Positions 52,031 through 60,335 of a stretch of DNA of 64,000 bases are shown piece after piece; positions within the stretch are counted from its first letter, which is position 1; every line of letters starts with the position of its first letter. Made by a program: the position numbers and the translations under genes. Under the pieces are notes generated by a model. That model saw only the letters and a program-made list of their open reading frames with translations, had not been told where the DNA came from and searched no databases. The stretch spans positions 563,427-627,426 of the forward strand of contig NZ_LMOR01000001.1 in NCBI RefSeq assembly GCF_001424225.1, given 5' to 3'. Source of the stretch: Microbacterium sp. Leaf151 (GTDB taxonomy: Bacteria; Actinomycetota; Actinomycetes; Actinomycetales; Microbacteriaceae).

Positions 52031-53440
52031 TCAGCCCGGAAACGCCGGCCTCGCATCCACCGGCCGCGCCTCCTCGTACCAAGCCGTCAACCGCAACGTC
52101 TCCAGATCGGCGAACCGCCGCCCCGAGATCTGCAACCCGATCGGCCGCCCGTCCGCCGTGAACCCGCAGTTCACCGACGACGCCGGCTGCCCCAACATGT
52201 TGTACGGCAGCGTGAACGCGATGTGGGGCATCGCGAGACTCGCGTCGAAGCCCCCCGGCATCGGCCACTCCGCCGGGAACGCCGCCACCGGGGCGACCGG
52301 GGCCAGCACCGCGTCGTACGCCGAGGTCGCCGCGACGGTGCGCTTCTGCAGCTCGCCGAACGGCTCGTAGGCCTCGAGGGCGAGGCGGCCGGTCATGTCT
52401 GAGCCGGGGTGCACCCAATCGGCGATGTACGGCAGCACGGCGGTCTTCGCCTCGTGCGACAGGCCCAGGTAGGTGCGCCAGAAGCGGATGCGCCAGAAGT
52501 CGTCGATGTCGCGCAGGATGCCGTCGTCGATGAGCGCCGGCAGCTCCACGACCTCGGCTCCGGCATCCGAGAAGAGATCCGCCGCCCGCAGCACGGCCGC
52601 GCGAACCTCCGGGTCGACGGGCATGCCCGCACCCGGATTGATGTGCACGGCGATGCGGCGACCCCGCACGTCGGTGTCGAGGTCGAGCCAGTCGATGTCG
52701 GCATCCGGAAGCGAGGTGTAGTCGCGCTCGTCGGGGCGGGCGACGGCGTGCATCCCGAGCACCACGTCGGCGACCGTGCGGGCCAGCGGGCCCGCCGAGC
52801 GACCGAAGTACGGGTTGTCGAGCGGGATGCGGCCGTTGCTGGGCTTGAGGGTCGCCACCCCCGTCCACGCGGCGGGCAGGCGCACCGAACCGCCGATGTC
52901 GGTCCCCAGGTGGACGGCGCCGAAACCGGCCGCGGCGGCGGCCCCCGCCCCCGAGCTGGAACCACCCACGGTCCACTCCGGGTTCCACGGGCTGCGGGTG
53001 ATGCCCGACAGGCTCGACACCCCCGACGAGAGCATGCCCCAGTCGGGCATGGTCGTCGAGCCGACGATGACGGCGCCCTGCTCGAGCAGGCGCTCCACGA
53101 CGGGCGAATTGCGCTCGGGGATCACGCCGGCGGTGCCCGCGACCCCCGCGTGCGCCGGGATGCCGGCGCGCACGAAGTTCTCCTTCGCCGTGACCGGCAC
53201 GCCGTCCAGCGGTCCCCGCTGTTCGCCGCGCTCCCATCGGGCGGCCGAAGCCGCGGCATCCTGGAGCACCTGAGCGGGATCGAGGTCGGTGAAGGCGTTG
53301 ATCTCGGGGTTGCGGGCGGCGATGTCGGCGAGCACCGACTCCGCGGCATCCCCCGGGGTGAACTCCCCCGACGCGTACCCGGCGGTGAGGGCGGCGCCGG
53401 TCATCTCGATCGGGGCGGTGATGGTGGGCTGCGCGGTCAT
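52031..53440 (-). CDS. amidase (amidase signature family)
   Basis: A 469-residue amidase-signature hydrolase with the Ser-cisSer-Lys triad: Lys in PVTAKENF, the Gly/Ser loop GGSSSGAGAAAAAGF, and the nucleophile in TDIGGSVRLPA. It hydrolyses a carboxamide; the substrate is unknown. Its start overlaps the stop of a truncated oligopeptide-ABC ATPase gene upstream, so it may have belonged to a peptide or amide uptake operon. A decayed copy of its C-terminal third lies at 47875-48302. Confidence 0.92.
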   Translation of the reverse strand: MTAQPTITAPIEMTGAALTAGYASGEFTPGDAAESVLADIAARNPEINAFTDLDPAQVLQDAAASAARWERGEQRGPLDGVPVTAKENFVRAGIPAHAGVAGTAGVIPERNSPVVERLLEQGAVIVGSTTMPDWGMLSSGVSSLSGITRSPWNPEWTVGGSSSGAGAAAAAGFGAVHLGTDIGGSVRLPAAWTGVATLKPSNGRIPLDNPYFGRSAGPLARTVADVVLGMHAVARPDERDYTSLPDADIDWLDLDTDVRGRRIAVHINPGAGMPVDPEVRAAVLRAADLFSDAGAEVVELPALIDDGILRDIDDFWRIRFWRTYLGLSHEAKTAVLPYIADWVHPGSDMTGRLALEAYEPFGELQKRTVAATSAYDAVLAPVAPVAAFPAEWPMPGGFDASLAMPHIAFTLPYNMLGQPASSVNCGFTADGRPIGLQISGRRFADLETLRLTAWYEEARPVDARPAFPG

Positions 53441-53891
53441 CGCGTCTCCTGCACGTGGCTGATGGTCGGAGTGGCGTCGATGAGCACGCGCGTGTACTCC
53501 TGCTGGGGGGAGGCGTAGACCGACTCCGTCGGACCCTGCTCGACGATCTCGCCCTTGCGCATGACCGCGACGCGATCGCACAGGTACCGCACGACGTGGA
53601 GGTCGTGCGAGACGAAGATCAGGGTGAGGCGGTACTCGTCCACGAGGTCGGCGAGCAGGTTGAGCACCTGCGCGCGCACCGACACGTCGAGCGCGCCGAC
53701 CGGCTCGTCGGCGACCAGGATGCGCGGGCGGCACACCAGCGCGCGGGCGATCGAGATGCGCTGACGCTGCCCACCCGAGAACTGGTGCGGGAAGCGATCC
53801 ACCGCGTCACGCGGCAGGCCCACCGCCTCGATCATCTCGGCCACGGCATCCGGGCGCCCTGTCACCGTCGGGGCGATGCCGTGCTCGAGTT
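53437..53891 (-). pseudogene. oligopeptide ABC transporter ATPase, 5'-truncated
   Basis: Only the C-terminal half of an Opp/Dpp-type ATPase is left: the ABC signature FSGGQRQRISIARAL, Walker B ILVADEPVGALD, the FVSHDLHVVRYL switch, and a C-terminal extension. Walker A and everything before about 53891 are replaced by unrelated accessory DNA. A start codon further upstream (53991) gives only foreign sequence. It cannot hydrolyse ATP. The junction marks the right-hand accessory patch. Confidence 0.85.
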
Positions 53892-53987
53892 GAGGCGTTG
53901 AGCAGGGTTCGCCGGCGGCTCTGTGCGCCAGAACTCCGGCCGATGGGCGATCGGCGGCGTGAAGTACGCGGCCTGAACACCAGTCGG

Positions 53988-54851
53988 TCACACCGGCATG
54001 GGACTAATTTGTGCGAGATTATCGACGTTCAACGCGGGGATATCCCCAAAGCGGAACCAGTTGTCTCCGAGTACGCAGAAGCGATCGCCGTTACGCAAGT
54101 CGCGCAGCGCATCGGCCGCCGGACCTACAGAGTTCCCGAATAACCACCCTCGGACATAACGACCATCCGCCAGAGTGTCCGTGGCCCTGAATCGAAGCTT
54201 GAGTCGCCCCCGATTGCTATTTGTTTCTATGGCTGCGTCTGCGACCTGCGCGCGAACAAATCGGGGGCGACCTGTGGCAGCTTCATTGAACGCCTGCGCG
54301 AGGCTGGGCGCGAGGCGCGCCAGGCTCGCTGCGGCCGACCCGTAGCAGAAGTCCGCCCACGTGTATCGAATCCCCCGATGCACTACCCAGTAAGCATTCA
54401 GGACGCCCTCATCACCGCCTGAGCGGTCAATGACCCCGGTAACATCGATGGCAGCTTCCATCACTGCGGCATAGGTTTCACGAGTCGTGGCGGCTCTGCG
54501 CACCGGCGGGTCGACGCTGAACCGTTCTTTTCTGACGGGTCCACCCCACCTCAGTAGCAGCTTGTCGCCGACCGAAGTGAAGACTCCCGGGTGCGCGGCC
54601 AGAAGCCGCTGCTTCTGGGCTCGAAGATTGAGGGAGCAACTCGTTAGGTGGCTGCGATCGCCGCCATGTGCGAACGTGCCCGATCGCAGCACTCGCTGAG
54701 AGCCATCCACCGCATAGCTTGCAACACGATGATGGCCATACCGCACCGGACAGCCGGGTGTATGGCAAAACCAGGGCCCGGGTTTCAGCAGATCACCGTC
54801 AGCGATCTCGTTCGCGTCCACGATCCGACCGTTCTGGTGACGAGCTTTCAT
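53988..54851 (-). CDS. hypothetical protein with Cys/His-rich N-terminus
   Basis: A 287-residue protein of unknown family. The N-terminal 90 residues contain WFCHTPGCPVRYGHHR followed by a His (FAHGGDRSH) and a Cys (TSCSLN), a plausible zinc-binding cluster. The rest is mixed alpha/beta and ends with a small beta-rich domain (RFVRAQVADAAIE, RGRLKLRF, RYVRGWLFGNSVG) reminiscent of single-strand binding folds. The ATG at 54851 is preferred to a TTG at 54875; neither has a clear ribosome-binding site. It lies among restriction and Nudix genes. Confidence 0.65.
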   Translation of the reverse strand: MKARHQNGRIVDANEIADGDLLKPGPWFCHTPGCPVRYGHHRVASYAVDGSQRVLRSGTFAHGGDRSHLTSCSLNLRAQKQRLLAAHPGVFTSVGDKLLLRWGGPVRKERFSVDPPVRRAATTRETYAAVMEAAIDVTGVIDRSGGDEGVLNAYWVVHRGIRYTWADFCYGSAAASLARLAPSLAQAFNEAATGRPRFVRAQVADAAIETNSNRGRLKLRFRATDTLADGRYVRGWLFGNSVGPAADALRDLRNGDRFCVLGDNWFRFGDIPALNVDNLAQISPMPV

Positions 54852-55030
54852 AGTGTTAGCGTTGTCGCTCTCCAACCAAACCGGGCGAAACCTCCCTCAG
54901 TTGACCCGCCGCCTCACGGAATTCACCCTCCGCTAAGACCGCCGGCAAACCCGCACCGGTCAGTGCAACGACTCGGGCGGAGTAATGACAATCAGTGGCG
55001 CGGCTAATTGCACATAGAGAATCAGTCGCT

Positions 55031-55518
55031 TCACATCCCCGGCGCCATGTCCGCGAAGTGCCGCGAATAGTGCCCCTGGAACGCCACGGTGATCGTGTCG
55101 GTCGGGCCGTTGCGGTGCTTCGCGACGGTCAGATCCGCCTCGCCCGCGCGGGGCGAGTCTTTCTCGTACGCGGCCTCGCGGTGCAGCAGCACCAGCATGG
55201 CGGCATCCTGCTCGATCGAGCCCGACTCACGCAGGTCGGAAAGCGCCGGCTTCTTGTCGGCGCGCTGCTCGGCACCGCGGTTGAGCTGCGAGAGGGCGAT
55301 GACGGGAACCTGCAGCTCCTTCGCCATCAGCTTCAGCGCGCGAGAACTCACTGACCTCCTGCTGACGCGACTCGACGCGCTTTCCGCTCGTGAGCAGCTG
55401 CAGGTAGTCGATGACCACCATCTTCAGACCCTCGCGCTGCTTCAGGCGTCGGCACTTGGCGCGGATCTCGACCAGCGTCATGTTTTGGGGCTGTCGTCGA
55501 TGAAGAGGGGCGCGCGCT
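55031..55518 (-). pseudogene. dnaB: fragment of replicative DNA helicase DnaB with frameshifts
   Basis: This is the C-terminal part of DnaB: APLFIDDSP (shift) [43 protein letters not shown] (shift) [50 protein letters not shown]. Single-base losses near 55488 and 55345 break the frame, and the N-terminal domain and Walker A are absent. It stands outside any replication context, so it is a dead fragment. Confidence 0.88.
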
Positions 55519-55569
55519 AGTCAGCCGCGGAGGCTCGAGGCGGACAGCACGTGGCGCTGCAGCTGCGAC

Positions 55570-55575
55570 TACGGT
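55570..55575 (+). promoter_or_regulatory. -10 box (TACGGT) for the MutT-type gene
   Basis: TACGGT followed by CTTGCT and the ATG at 55582; leaderless layout. Confidence 0.55.
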
Positions 55576-55581
55576 CTTGCT

Positions 55582-55980
55582 ATGGTCAATGTGCTCGAAG
55601 TTGTCGCAGCCGTCATTCAGGATGAAGACCAGTTCCTCGTATGCCGCCGCCGCCCGGAAAAAGCCGCGGGCGGACGCTGGGAATTCCCCGGAGGCAAGGT
55701 CGAGGACGGAGAGAGCGCAGCCGACGCCCTACGCCGCGAGATTCAAGAAGAACTGGCCGTCGGCATTCGCGTTCTGGGGGAACTGACGACCGACGACACG
55801 CTTGTCGGCGATCTTGTCATTCGGTTGACCTGCCTTCGCGCTGAACTAGAAGGCCCCCGGCCCACCCGGAGCACCGATCATGACCGCCTGGCGTGGGTAG
55901 CTGCCCAAGTTCTTGAGCAGTTGCATTGGGCGGAGCCAGACTTGCCCGCCGTGAAGACACTGATCGCGAGCGGAACCTAA
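55582..55980 (+). CDS. MutT-type Nudix hydrolase (8-oxo-dGTP diphosphatase-like)
   Basis: A 132-residue Nudix protein close to MutT/CTP-pyrophosphohydrolase. It begins VNVLEVVAAVIQDEDQFLVC. The Nudix box runs from GGKVEDGE to REIQEELAV, and a WVAAQVLEQLHWAEPDLP C-terminus follows. It cleans oxidised or unusual nucleotides. It is convergent with the SRA-like nuclease gene, and their stop codons overlap by four bases. Standing inside an accessory patch, it may serve that module rather than housekeeping. Confidence 0.88.
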   Translation: MVNVLEVVAAVIQDEDQFLVCRRRPEKAAGGRWEFPGGKVEDGESAADALRREIQEELAVGIRVLGELTTDDTLVGDLVIRLTCLRAELEGPRPTRSTDHDRLAWVAAQVLEQLHWAEPDLPAVKTLIASGT

Positions 55981-57080
55981 GGCGCAGATACCTCGAAGCC
56001 GTCCTCGATTCTCCGTATCAAAGTGATACCGACGGTGTGCATCAACTCGCGGAGGTCCTCCTCCGGGAGCCCCGGGAGAAGAATGACGGGAGTGGCATCC
56101 AGCCCCGCCTTTCGAGCCACGTGCGCGTAGTCCAGAACCTGTCCGATCGCCGTCCGCACGTGTCCTCGCGCGATCGATTTCTTCGCCTCGACGATCCAGT
56201 TGCGTTCTGGGACGAACATGTCTGGCTCGATCAGCGCACTCCCTGCCCGGAGCGGAAGCCGTCGCGGTGAGAGCCCCTGCGTTCTCAGCCACTCGCCGAA
56301 TGCGGCCTGCAGTTCGAACTCGATCCGCGAAACGAGGCGGTCGCCGGGAGCAGTATCCGCCGCAGCAACGACCACATCGTCATACTCAGGGGGTGTCCAC
56401 GACCGCGGTGCAGCCGAGTAGTCGATCAGAGTCTCTGGTCCCAAACCACCCCCGTACGCAGGTAAGAGCTCCACACGCGCAACTGTCGGGAGGAGATTGA
56501 AGATGATTCCTGCGCGGGGGTTTCCGGACGCGTCGGGAATCGTTTCGATCTCATAAGTGGGCGTTCCTGTTGTGAACGCACCCACGTACGTGGCGGACGT
56601 TCCATGCGTTCTGAAGAGCCGGATGGTCTTCCCATCTTTGGCGCAGTCACGCAGCGCACGGTTTCCCCGCACGAATTCCTGTGGTCCGTACTGCCCCTCG
56701 CCGGTGTAGGAGTAGGAGCCGTCCTCCCGTAACCCCTCAAACTTGTCGTATCCGTACCTGGCTCCGGACTCCGGGTCCGTGAAGATAAAGATGTCGTTCT
56801 GACCCCGCGGTGTGGAGATCCCACCTTGCTGCTGACCGCCGTATGCATCGTGCATTGATCGCCTGCGGACGGTGTCGCCCGGCTCAAGCAACCAGTCACC
56901 CCGCCTTGCCCGGCGATCATCGCGGAAACGTTCTCGGATCCCCTCCGCCTGCTCTTCCGACAAGAGCCAGCGTGTCGAACCTTCCGCGAGAGTCCCGTAC
57001 ACCGAACGCAGATGGTCCCGGATTCGTTTCTGCGGCACTTGAAGCTCGATGGAAAGTTGGGCCGGGGTGATCGTAGCCAT
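55977..57080 (-). CDS. SRA-like domain / PD-(D/E)XK nuclease (predicted modification-dependent restriction enzyme)
   Basis: A 367-residue protein. Residues 1-60 are helical, HTH-like. Residues about 85-210 resemble the ScoMcrA-type SRA domain (TPRGQNDIFIFTDPESGARY, YTGEGQYGPQEF, GNRAL), which reads modified bases. Residues 250-330 form a PD-(D/E)XK nuclease with Asp287, Glu298 and Lys300 (D-X10-E-X-K) and a following helix AIGQVLDYAH. The layout fits a type IV restriction enzyme attacking modified phage DNA. The ATG at 57080 follows a TAGCTT box by six bases. Confidence 0.8.
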   Translation of the reverse strand: MATITPAQLSIELQVPQKRIRDHLRSVYGTLAEGSTRWLLSEEQAEGIRERFRDDRRARRGDWLLEPGDTVRRRSMHDAYGGQQQGGISTPRGQNDIFIFTDPESGARYGYDKFEGLREDGSYSYTGEGQYGPQEFVRGNRALRDCAKDGKTIRLFRTHGTSATYVGAFTTGTPTYEIETIPDASGNPRAGIIFNLLPTVARVELLPAYGGGLGPETLIDYSAAPRSWTPPEYDDVVVAAADTAPGDRLVSRIEFELQAAFGEWLRTQGLSPRRLPLRAGSALIEPDMFVPERNWIVEAKKSIARGHVRTAIGQVLDYAHVARKAGLDATPVILLPGLPEEDLRELMHTVGITLIRRIEDGFEVSAP

Positions 57081-57086
57081 TCATGA

Positions 57087-57092
57087 AAGCTA
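57087..57092 (-). promoter_or_regulatory. -10 box (TAGCTT) for the SRA-like nuclease gene
   Basis: TAGCTT on the minus strand followed by TCATGA and the ATG at 57080; leaderless layout. Confidence 0.5.
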
Positions 57093-57229
57093 TCGGCCGA
57101 CGAGCTGGACCCTGCAAAGCGGGCATTTATTCGCCGAAATTCACGCCGTGGAGATGGCTGACGGCGCCAACCCCGCCGAGCCCCAGCCCGCCCCATTCCT
57201 CCTCGCCGACACGGCGTCCCGCAGAGTCG

Positions 57230-57347
57230 TCGATCAGCCTGGATCCGTCTGTGAATGGCGGCGGTGCTGCGTGTCCCGCCGGCCATCGAGCCGCCGACCG
57301 ACGACGAGACCCAGCTGATGTGCGCGCTGGGGTTCTATAAGTCCTGA
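57230..57347 (+). pseudogene. C-terminal remnant of a DinB/maleylpyruvate isomerase-like gene
   Basis: Two frames together give CEWRR and VPPAIEPPTDDETQLMCALG then FYKS and a stop. This matches the end of the intact gene at 23447-24025 (DEWRQWGVFPPAID...DETRLLCTLGFW). A frameshift separates the parts and the rest of the gene is absent. Confidence 0.7.
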
Positions 57348-57354
57348 CCGACCG

Positions 57355-57924
57355 TCAGGCCGAGGCCACCGGGCGATAGCGCTGCGCCGTCGCTCCCGAC
57401 GCGAGCTCGCGCCGCTCCACGAGCTGAAACACCATCTGCTCCCGCACCCCCTCCAACAACCGCGGCCCCCGCCCCGCGACCACCGGGTGCACGACGAACG
57501 TGAACTCATCGATCAGTCCGAGGTTCGCAAGCGCCGTGGGCAGCTGCACCCCACCCACCGAGATGCCCCTCCCCGGCTGCGCCTTCAACTCCTGCACAGC
57601 CGCAGCCAGGCCCTCCCGCACGAGCGAGGCGTTCCAGTCCACGGCATCCAACTCCGTCGACACGACGTACTTCCTCATCGGGTCCATGACCTCCGAGAAG
57701 GCGACCTCGCTGGCATCCATCCAGTCGGGCCACTCCCCCGACTCCGGCCGGCGCCAGGCGGACTCCATCAGCTCATACGTGACGCGGCCGTAGAGCAGCG
57801 AGTCGGAGCGGCGCAGTTCGTCGGTCCAGAACGCCATCGACTCGGCATCCGGAGGCAAGCCCGCCTCGTGGTGGACGCACCCGTCGAGGGTGACGTTGAT
57901 GCCGTAGCGGAGCGGTTGGGTCAC
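57355..57924 (-). CDS. dihydrofolate reductase family protein (RibD C-terminal domain-like)
   Basis: A 189-residue DHFR-fold protein of the bacterial 'dihydrofolate reductase family' (YGINVTLDGCVHHEAG, LLYGRVTYELMESAW, ISVGGVQLPTALANLGLIDE). Such proteins bind NADPH, but most are not true DHFRs and their substrates are unknown. The GTG at 57924 follows GAGGGAG at a good distance. Confidence 0.87.
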   Translation of the reverse strand: MTQPLRYGINVTLDGCVHHEAGLPPDAESMAFWTDELRRSDSLLYGRVTYELMESAWRRPESGEWPDWMDASEVAFSEVMDPMRKYVVSTELDAVDWNASLVREGLAAAVQELKAQPGRGISVGGVQLPTALANLGLIDEFTFVVHPVVAGRGPRLLEGVREQMVFQLVERRELASGATAQRYRPVASA

Positions 57925-58051
57925 AGCGGTCTCCCTCGACGCGGGCGGTGGTGGCGTCAGGGTAGCGCGGCCGTCGCAGCGCCGACAGGGCGCGGACACC
58001 GACGCACGCCGTCAGCCGCCGGGGGCGACGACGATGGCACCCCGGCATCCG

Positions 58052-58924
58052 TCAAGACGCCGGTTGCGCCGCCGCCTCAGCAGCCCACGACGCGAGCAGC
58101 CGCAGGCGCTCGGCAGACGGCGAGCCGGGGTCGGCGGAGTAGATCAGCAGTACCTGCCCCGGCTCGGCCGTGATCGCGAGCTCCTCGTAGACGAGGGTCA
58201 CCTCGCCGACGACGGGGTGGTGGAAACGCTTCTGACCGGATCCGTGGGTGCGCACGTTGTGCGCCGCCCAGAGCGTGCGGAACACCTCGCTTCTCGTCGA
58301 GAGTTCGCCGACGAGGTCTTGGATGCCCTTGTCATGCGGATCGCGGCCGGCTTCGGCGCGGATGACGGCGACGCACATGTCGGCGAACAGCTCCCAGTCG
58401 GGGTAGAAGTCGTGCGCGGCCGGGTCGAGGAACTGGAAGCGCGCGAAGTTCGGCACGCGCCCCGCGTCGCCGATCAGGGGCGAGTAGAACGCCTTGCCCA
58501 GGGTGTTGAACGCGACGATGTTCTGCCGCTGATCCCGCACCACCGCCACCGAATCGGTGATGGATGCCAGTGCCCACTCCAAGCTGTTCCGAGGTGAGGC
58601 GGGTTTGCTGCCACGGCGGCGGTTGCGGCCCGACGACGGGATGCCGTCGGCGTTGCGGGCGAGGTCGAGCAGGTGGGAGTGCTCGGCATCCGAGAGCTGC
58701 AGGGCGCGCGAGACCGCGTCGAGCACGGCCGCGGAGGCCCCGGAGATCGACCCTCGTTCCAGCTTCGAGTAGTACTCGACGCTGACCCCGGCGAGCGCGG
58801 CGACCTCGCTGCGCCGCAGCCCCTCGACCCGGCGATTCGGCCCGGCGGGGATGCCGGCGGCATCCGGCGACACCCGGGCGCGACGGGTCATGAGGAACTC
58901 CCGCACCTCTGATCGATTGTCCAT
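58052..58924 (-). CDS. XRE-family regulator with MmyB-like ligand-binding domain
   Basis: A 290-residue regulator. It has an N-terminal HTH (GLRRSEVAALAGVSVEYYSK, LERGSISGAS), then an MmyB-like PAS-type domain from about 110 (VAFNTLGKAFYSPL, FLDPAAHDFYPDWE, DLVGELSTRSEVFRTLWAAH). These often repress adjacent oxidoreductase or transporter genes. It is divergent from the Bcr/CflA transporter operon. It is a close paralogue of the regulator at 62992-63894. A TACCCT box lies seven bases before the ATG. Confidence 0.9.
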   Translation of the reverse strand: MDNRSEVREFLMTRRARVSPDAAGIPAGPNRRVEGLRRSEVAALAGVSVEYYSKLERGSISGASAAVLDAVSRALQLSDAEHSHLLDLARNADGIPSSGRNRRRGSKPASPRNSLEWALASITDSVAVVRDQRQNIVAFNTLGKAFYSPLIGDAGRVPNFARFQFLDPAAHDFYPDWELFADMCVAVIRAEAGRDPHDKGIQDLVGELSTRSEVFRTLWAAHNVRTHGSGQKRFHHPVVGEVTLVYEELAITAEPGQVLLIYSADPGSPSAERLRLLASWAAEAAAQPAS

Positions 58925-58931
58925 GTGCCCC

Positions 58932-58937
58932 AGGGTA
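58932..58937 (-). promoter_or_regulatory. -10 box (TACCCT) for the MmyB-type regulator
   Basis: TACCCT on the minus strand followed by seven bases and the ATG at 58924; leaderless layout shared with its paralogue. Confidence 0.55.
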
Positions 58938-59066
58938 GGTCGCCCCGCCCGCGGGAGGGATGCCCTCTAAGGGGACCCCACGCTCCTCGCTCAGGAGGGG
59001 TTCCCTGCCGGTACACCTCTCATCAGAGACTCCCCGGCCGCGTGCTGAGCGAGCACCGTGGAGGAC

Positions 59067-60335
59067 ATGACCGCACAGATCTCACCCTCGCGGACGGAGT
59101 TCAGCCGCATCCTGCCCACTCTGCTCCTGCTGCTGACGGTGTTCGGTCCGATCTCGATGGACCTCTACCTCCCCGCCCTCCCCGCCTTGGCGGCGGAACT
59201 CGGCGCGGCCACCTCGGTGGCACAGCTCACCGTGACGGCCTGTCTGATCGGCCTCGCCCTCGGGCAGCTGGTCGCGGGTCCCCTGTCGGACCGGTTCGGG
59301 CGACGCGGCATCCTGCTCCTCGGCATCGTCGCGTACATCGTCACCTCGGCGCTGTGCGCGATCAGCCCCACGGTCGAACTGCTGATCACCGCGCGATTCG
59401 TTCAGGGTCTGGCCGGCGGGGTCGGGATCGTCATCGCCCAAGCAGCCGGCCGCGACATCTACACGGGTGGAGCACTGGTGCGTTTCTACGGCCGCCTCAC
59501 CGTGGTGGGCGGACTCGCCGCGATCATCGGCCCGCTCCTAGGCGGGATCCTGAACACGGTCGCCGACTGGCGGGGACTGTTCGTCTTCCTGGCTCTCATC
59601 GGCGCGGGCATCCTCGTCATCGCCCTGCGGATGTTCCCCGAGACCCTGCCCGCCGAGAGCCGCGCGACGGGCGGCCTCACGCACACCCTGCGCGACTTCC
59701 GCACCCTGCTCTCCGACCGGGTGTTCGTCGGCGCGATCCTGAACCAGGGGTTCCTCTACGGCGCCCTGTTCGCCTACCTCGCCGGGTCGACGTTCGTGCT
59801 GCAGGACATCTACGGGCTGTCCCCCCTCGCGTACGCGCTCGCCTTCGGTCTCAACTCCGCGGGGTTCATGACCCTCGGCTACCTCGCCGGCCGGGCCGCG
59901 GAACGCTGGAGCGTCACCGGCACCCTGACCGTCGGCATCCTGGTCGCCGGCATCGGCGCGCTCGGATTACTATCGTCCGGACTCACCCGGATGCCGCTGT
60001 GGGTGGTGATCGTGTCGCTGTTCCTGCTCGCCGGTGGGGTCGCGATCTCGTCGCCACCCGCGACCACCCTCGCGCTCGTCGACTACCCGCAGATGGCCGG
60101 CACCGCCTCCTCACTGCTCGGCATGGTGCGGTTCGGGTTCGGGGGGATCGCCGCGCCCCTGGTCGGGGTGGCGGGGGCGCTCAGCATCCTCCCGCTCGGC
60201 GTGGTGACCACCGTCGCGGTGGTCCTCGCCGGCGCCGCCTTCCTCCTGCTCGCTCGCCGACCCCAGCCGGGTGCCTCAGCCGCTCACCTCACCGACGACG
60301 AGCACGCCGGGACCGCGAAGGGTCGCAGCCGATGA
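59067..60335 (+). CDS. Bcr/CflA family drug-resistance MFS transporter
   Basis: A 422-residue DHA1-type exporter with twelve helices. It carries the Bcr/CflA start (FGPISMDLYLPALPALAAEL), the loop motif GPLSDRFGRR near residue 75, and the TARFVQGLAGGVGIVIAQA segment. It probably exports a toxic compound. The ATG at 59067 is chosen; the GTG at 59058 is an alternative because GGAGGA lies between them. It overlaps the downstream lipoprotein gene (ATGA) and is probably controlled by the divergent MmyB-type regulator. Confidence 0.9.
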   Translation: MTAQISPSRTEFSRILPTLLLLLTVFGPISMDLYLPALPALAAELGAATSVAQLTVTACLIGLALGQLVAGPLSDRFGRRGILLLGIVAYIVTSALCAISPTVELLITARFVQGLAGGVGIVIAQAAGRDIYTGGALVRFYGRLTVVGGLAAIIGPLLGGILNTVADWRGLFVFLALIGAGILVIALRMFPETLPAESRATGGLTHTLRDFRTLLSDRVFVGAILNQGFLYGALFAYLAGSTFVLQDIYGLSPLAYALAFGLNSAGFMTLGYLAGRAAERWSVTGTLTVGILVAGIGALGLLSSGLTRMPLWVVIVSLFLLAGGVAISSPPATTLALVDYPQMAGTASSLLGMVRFGFGGIAAPLVGVAGALSILPLGVVTTVAVVLAGAAFLLLARRPQPGASAAHLTDDEHAGTAKGRSR

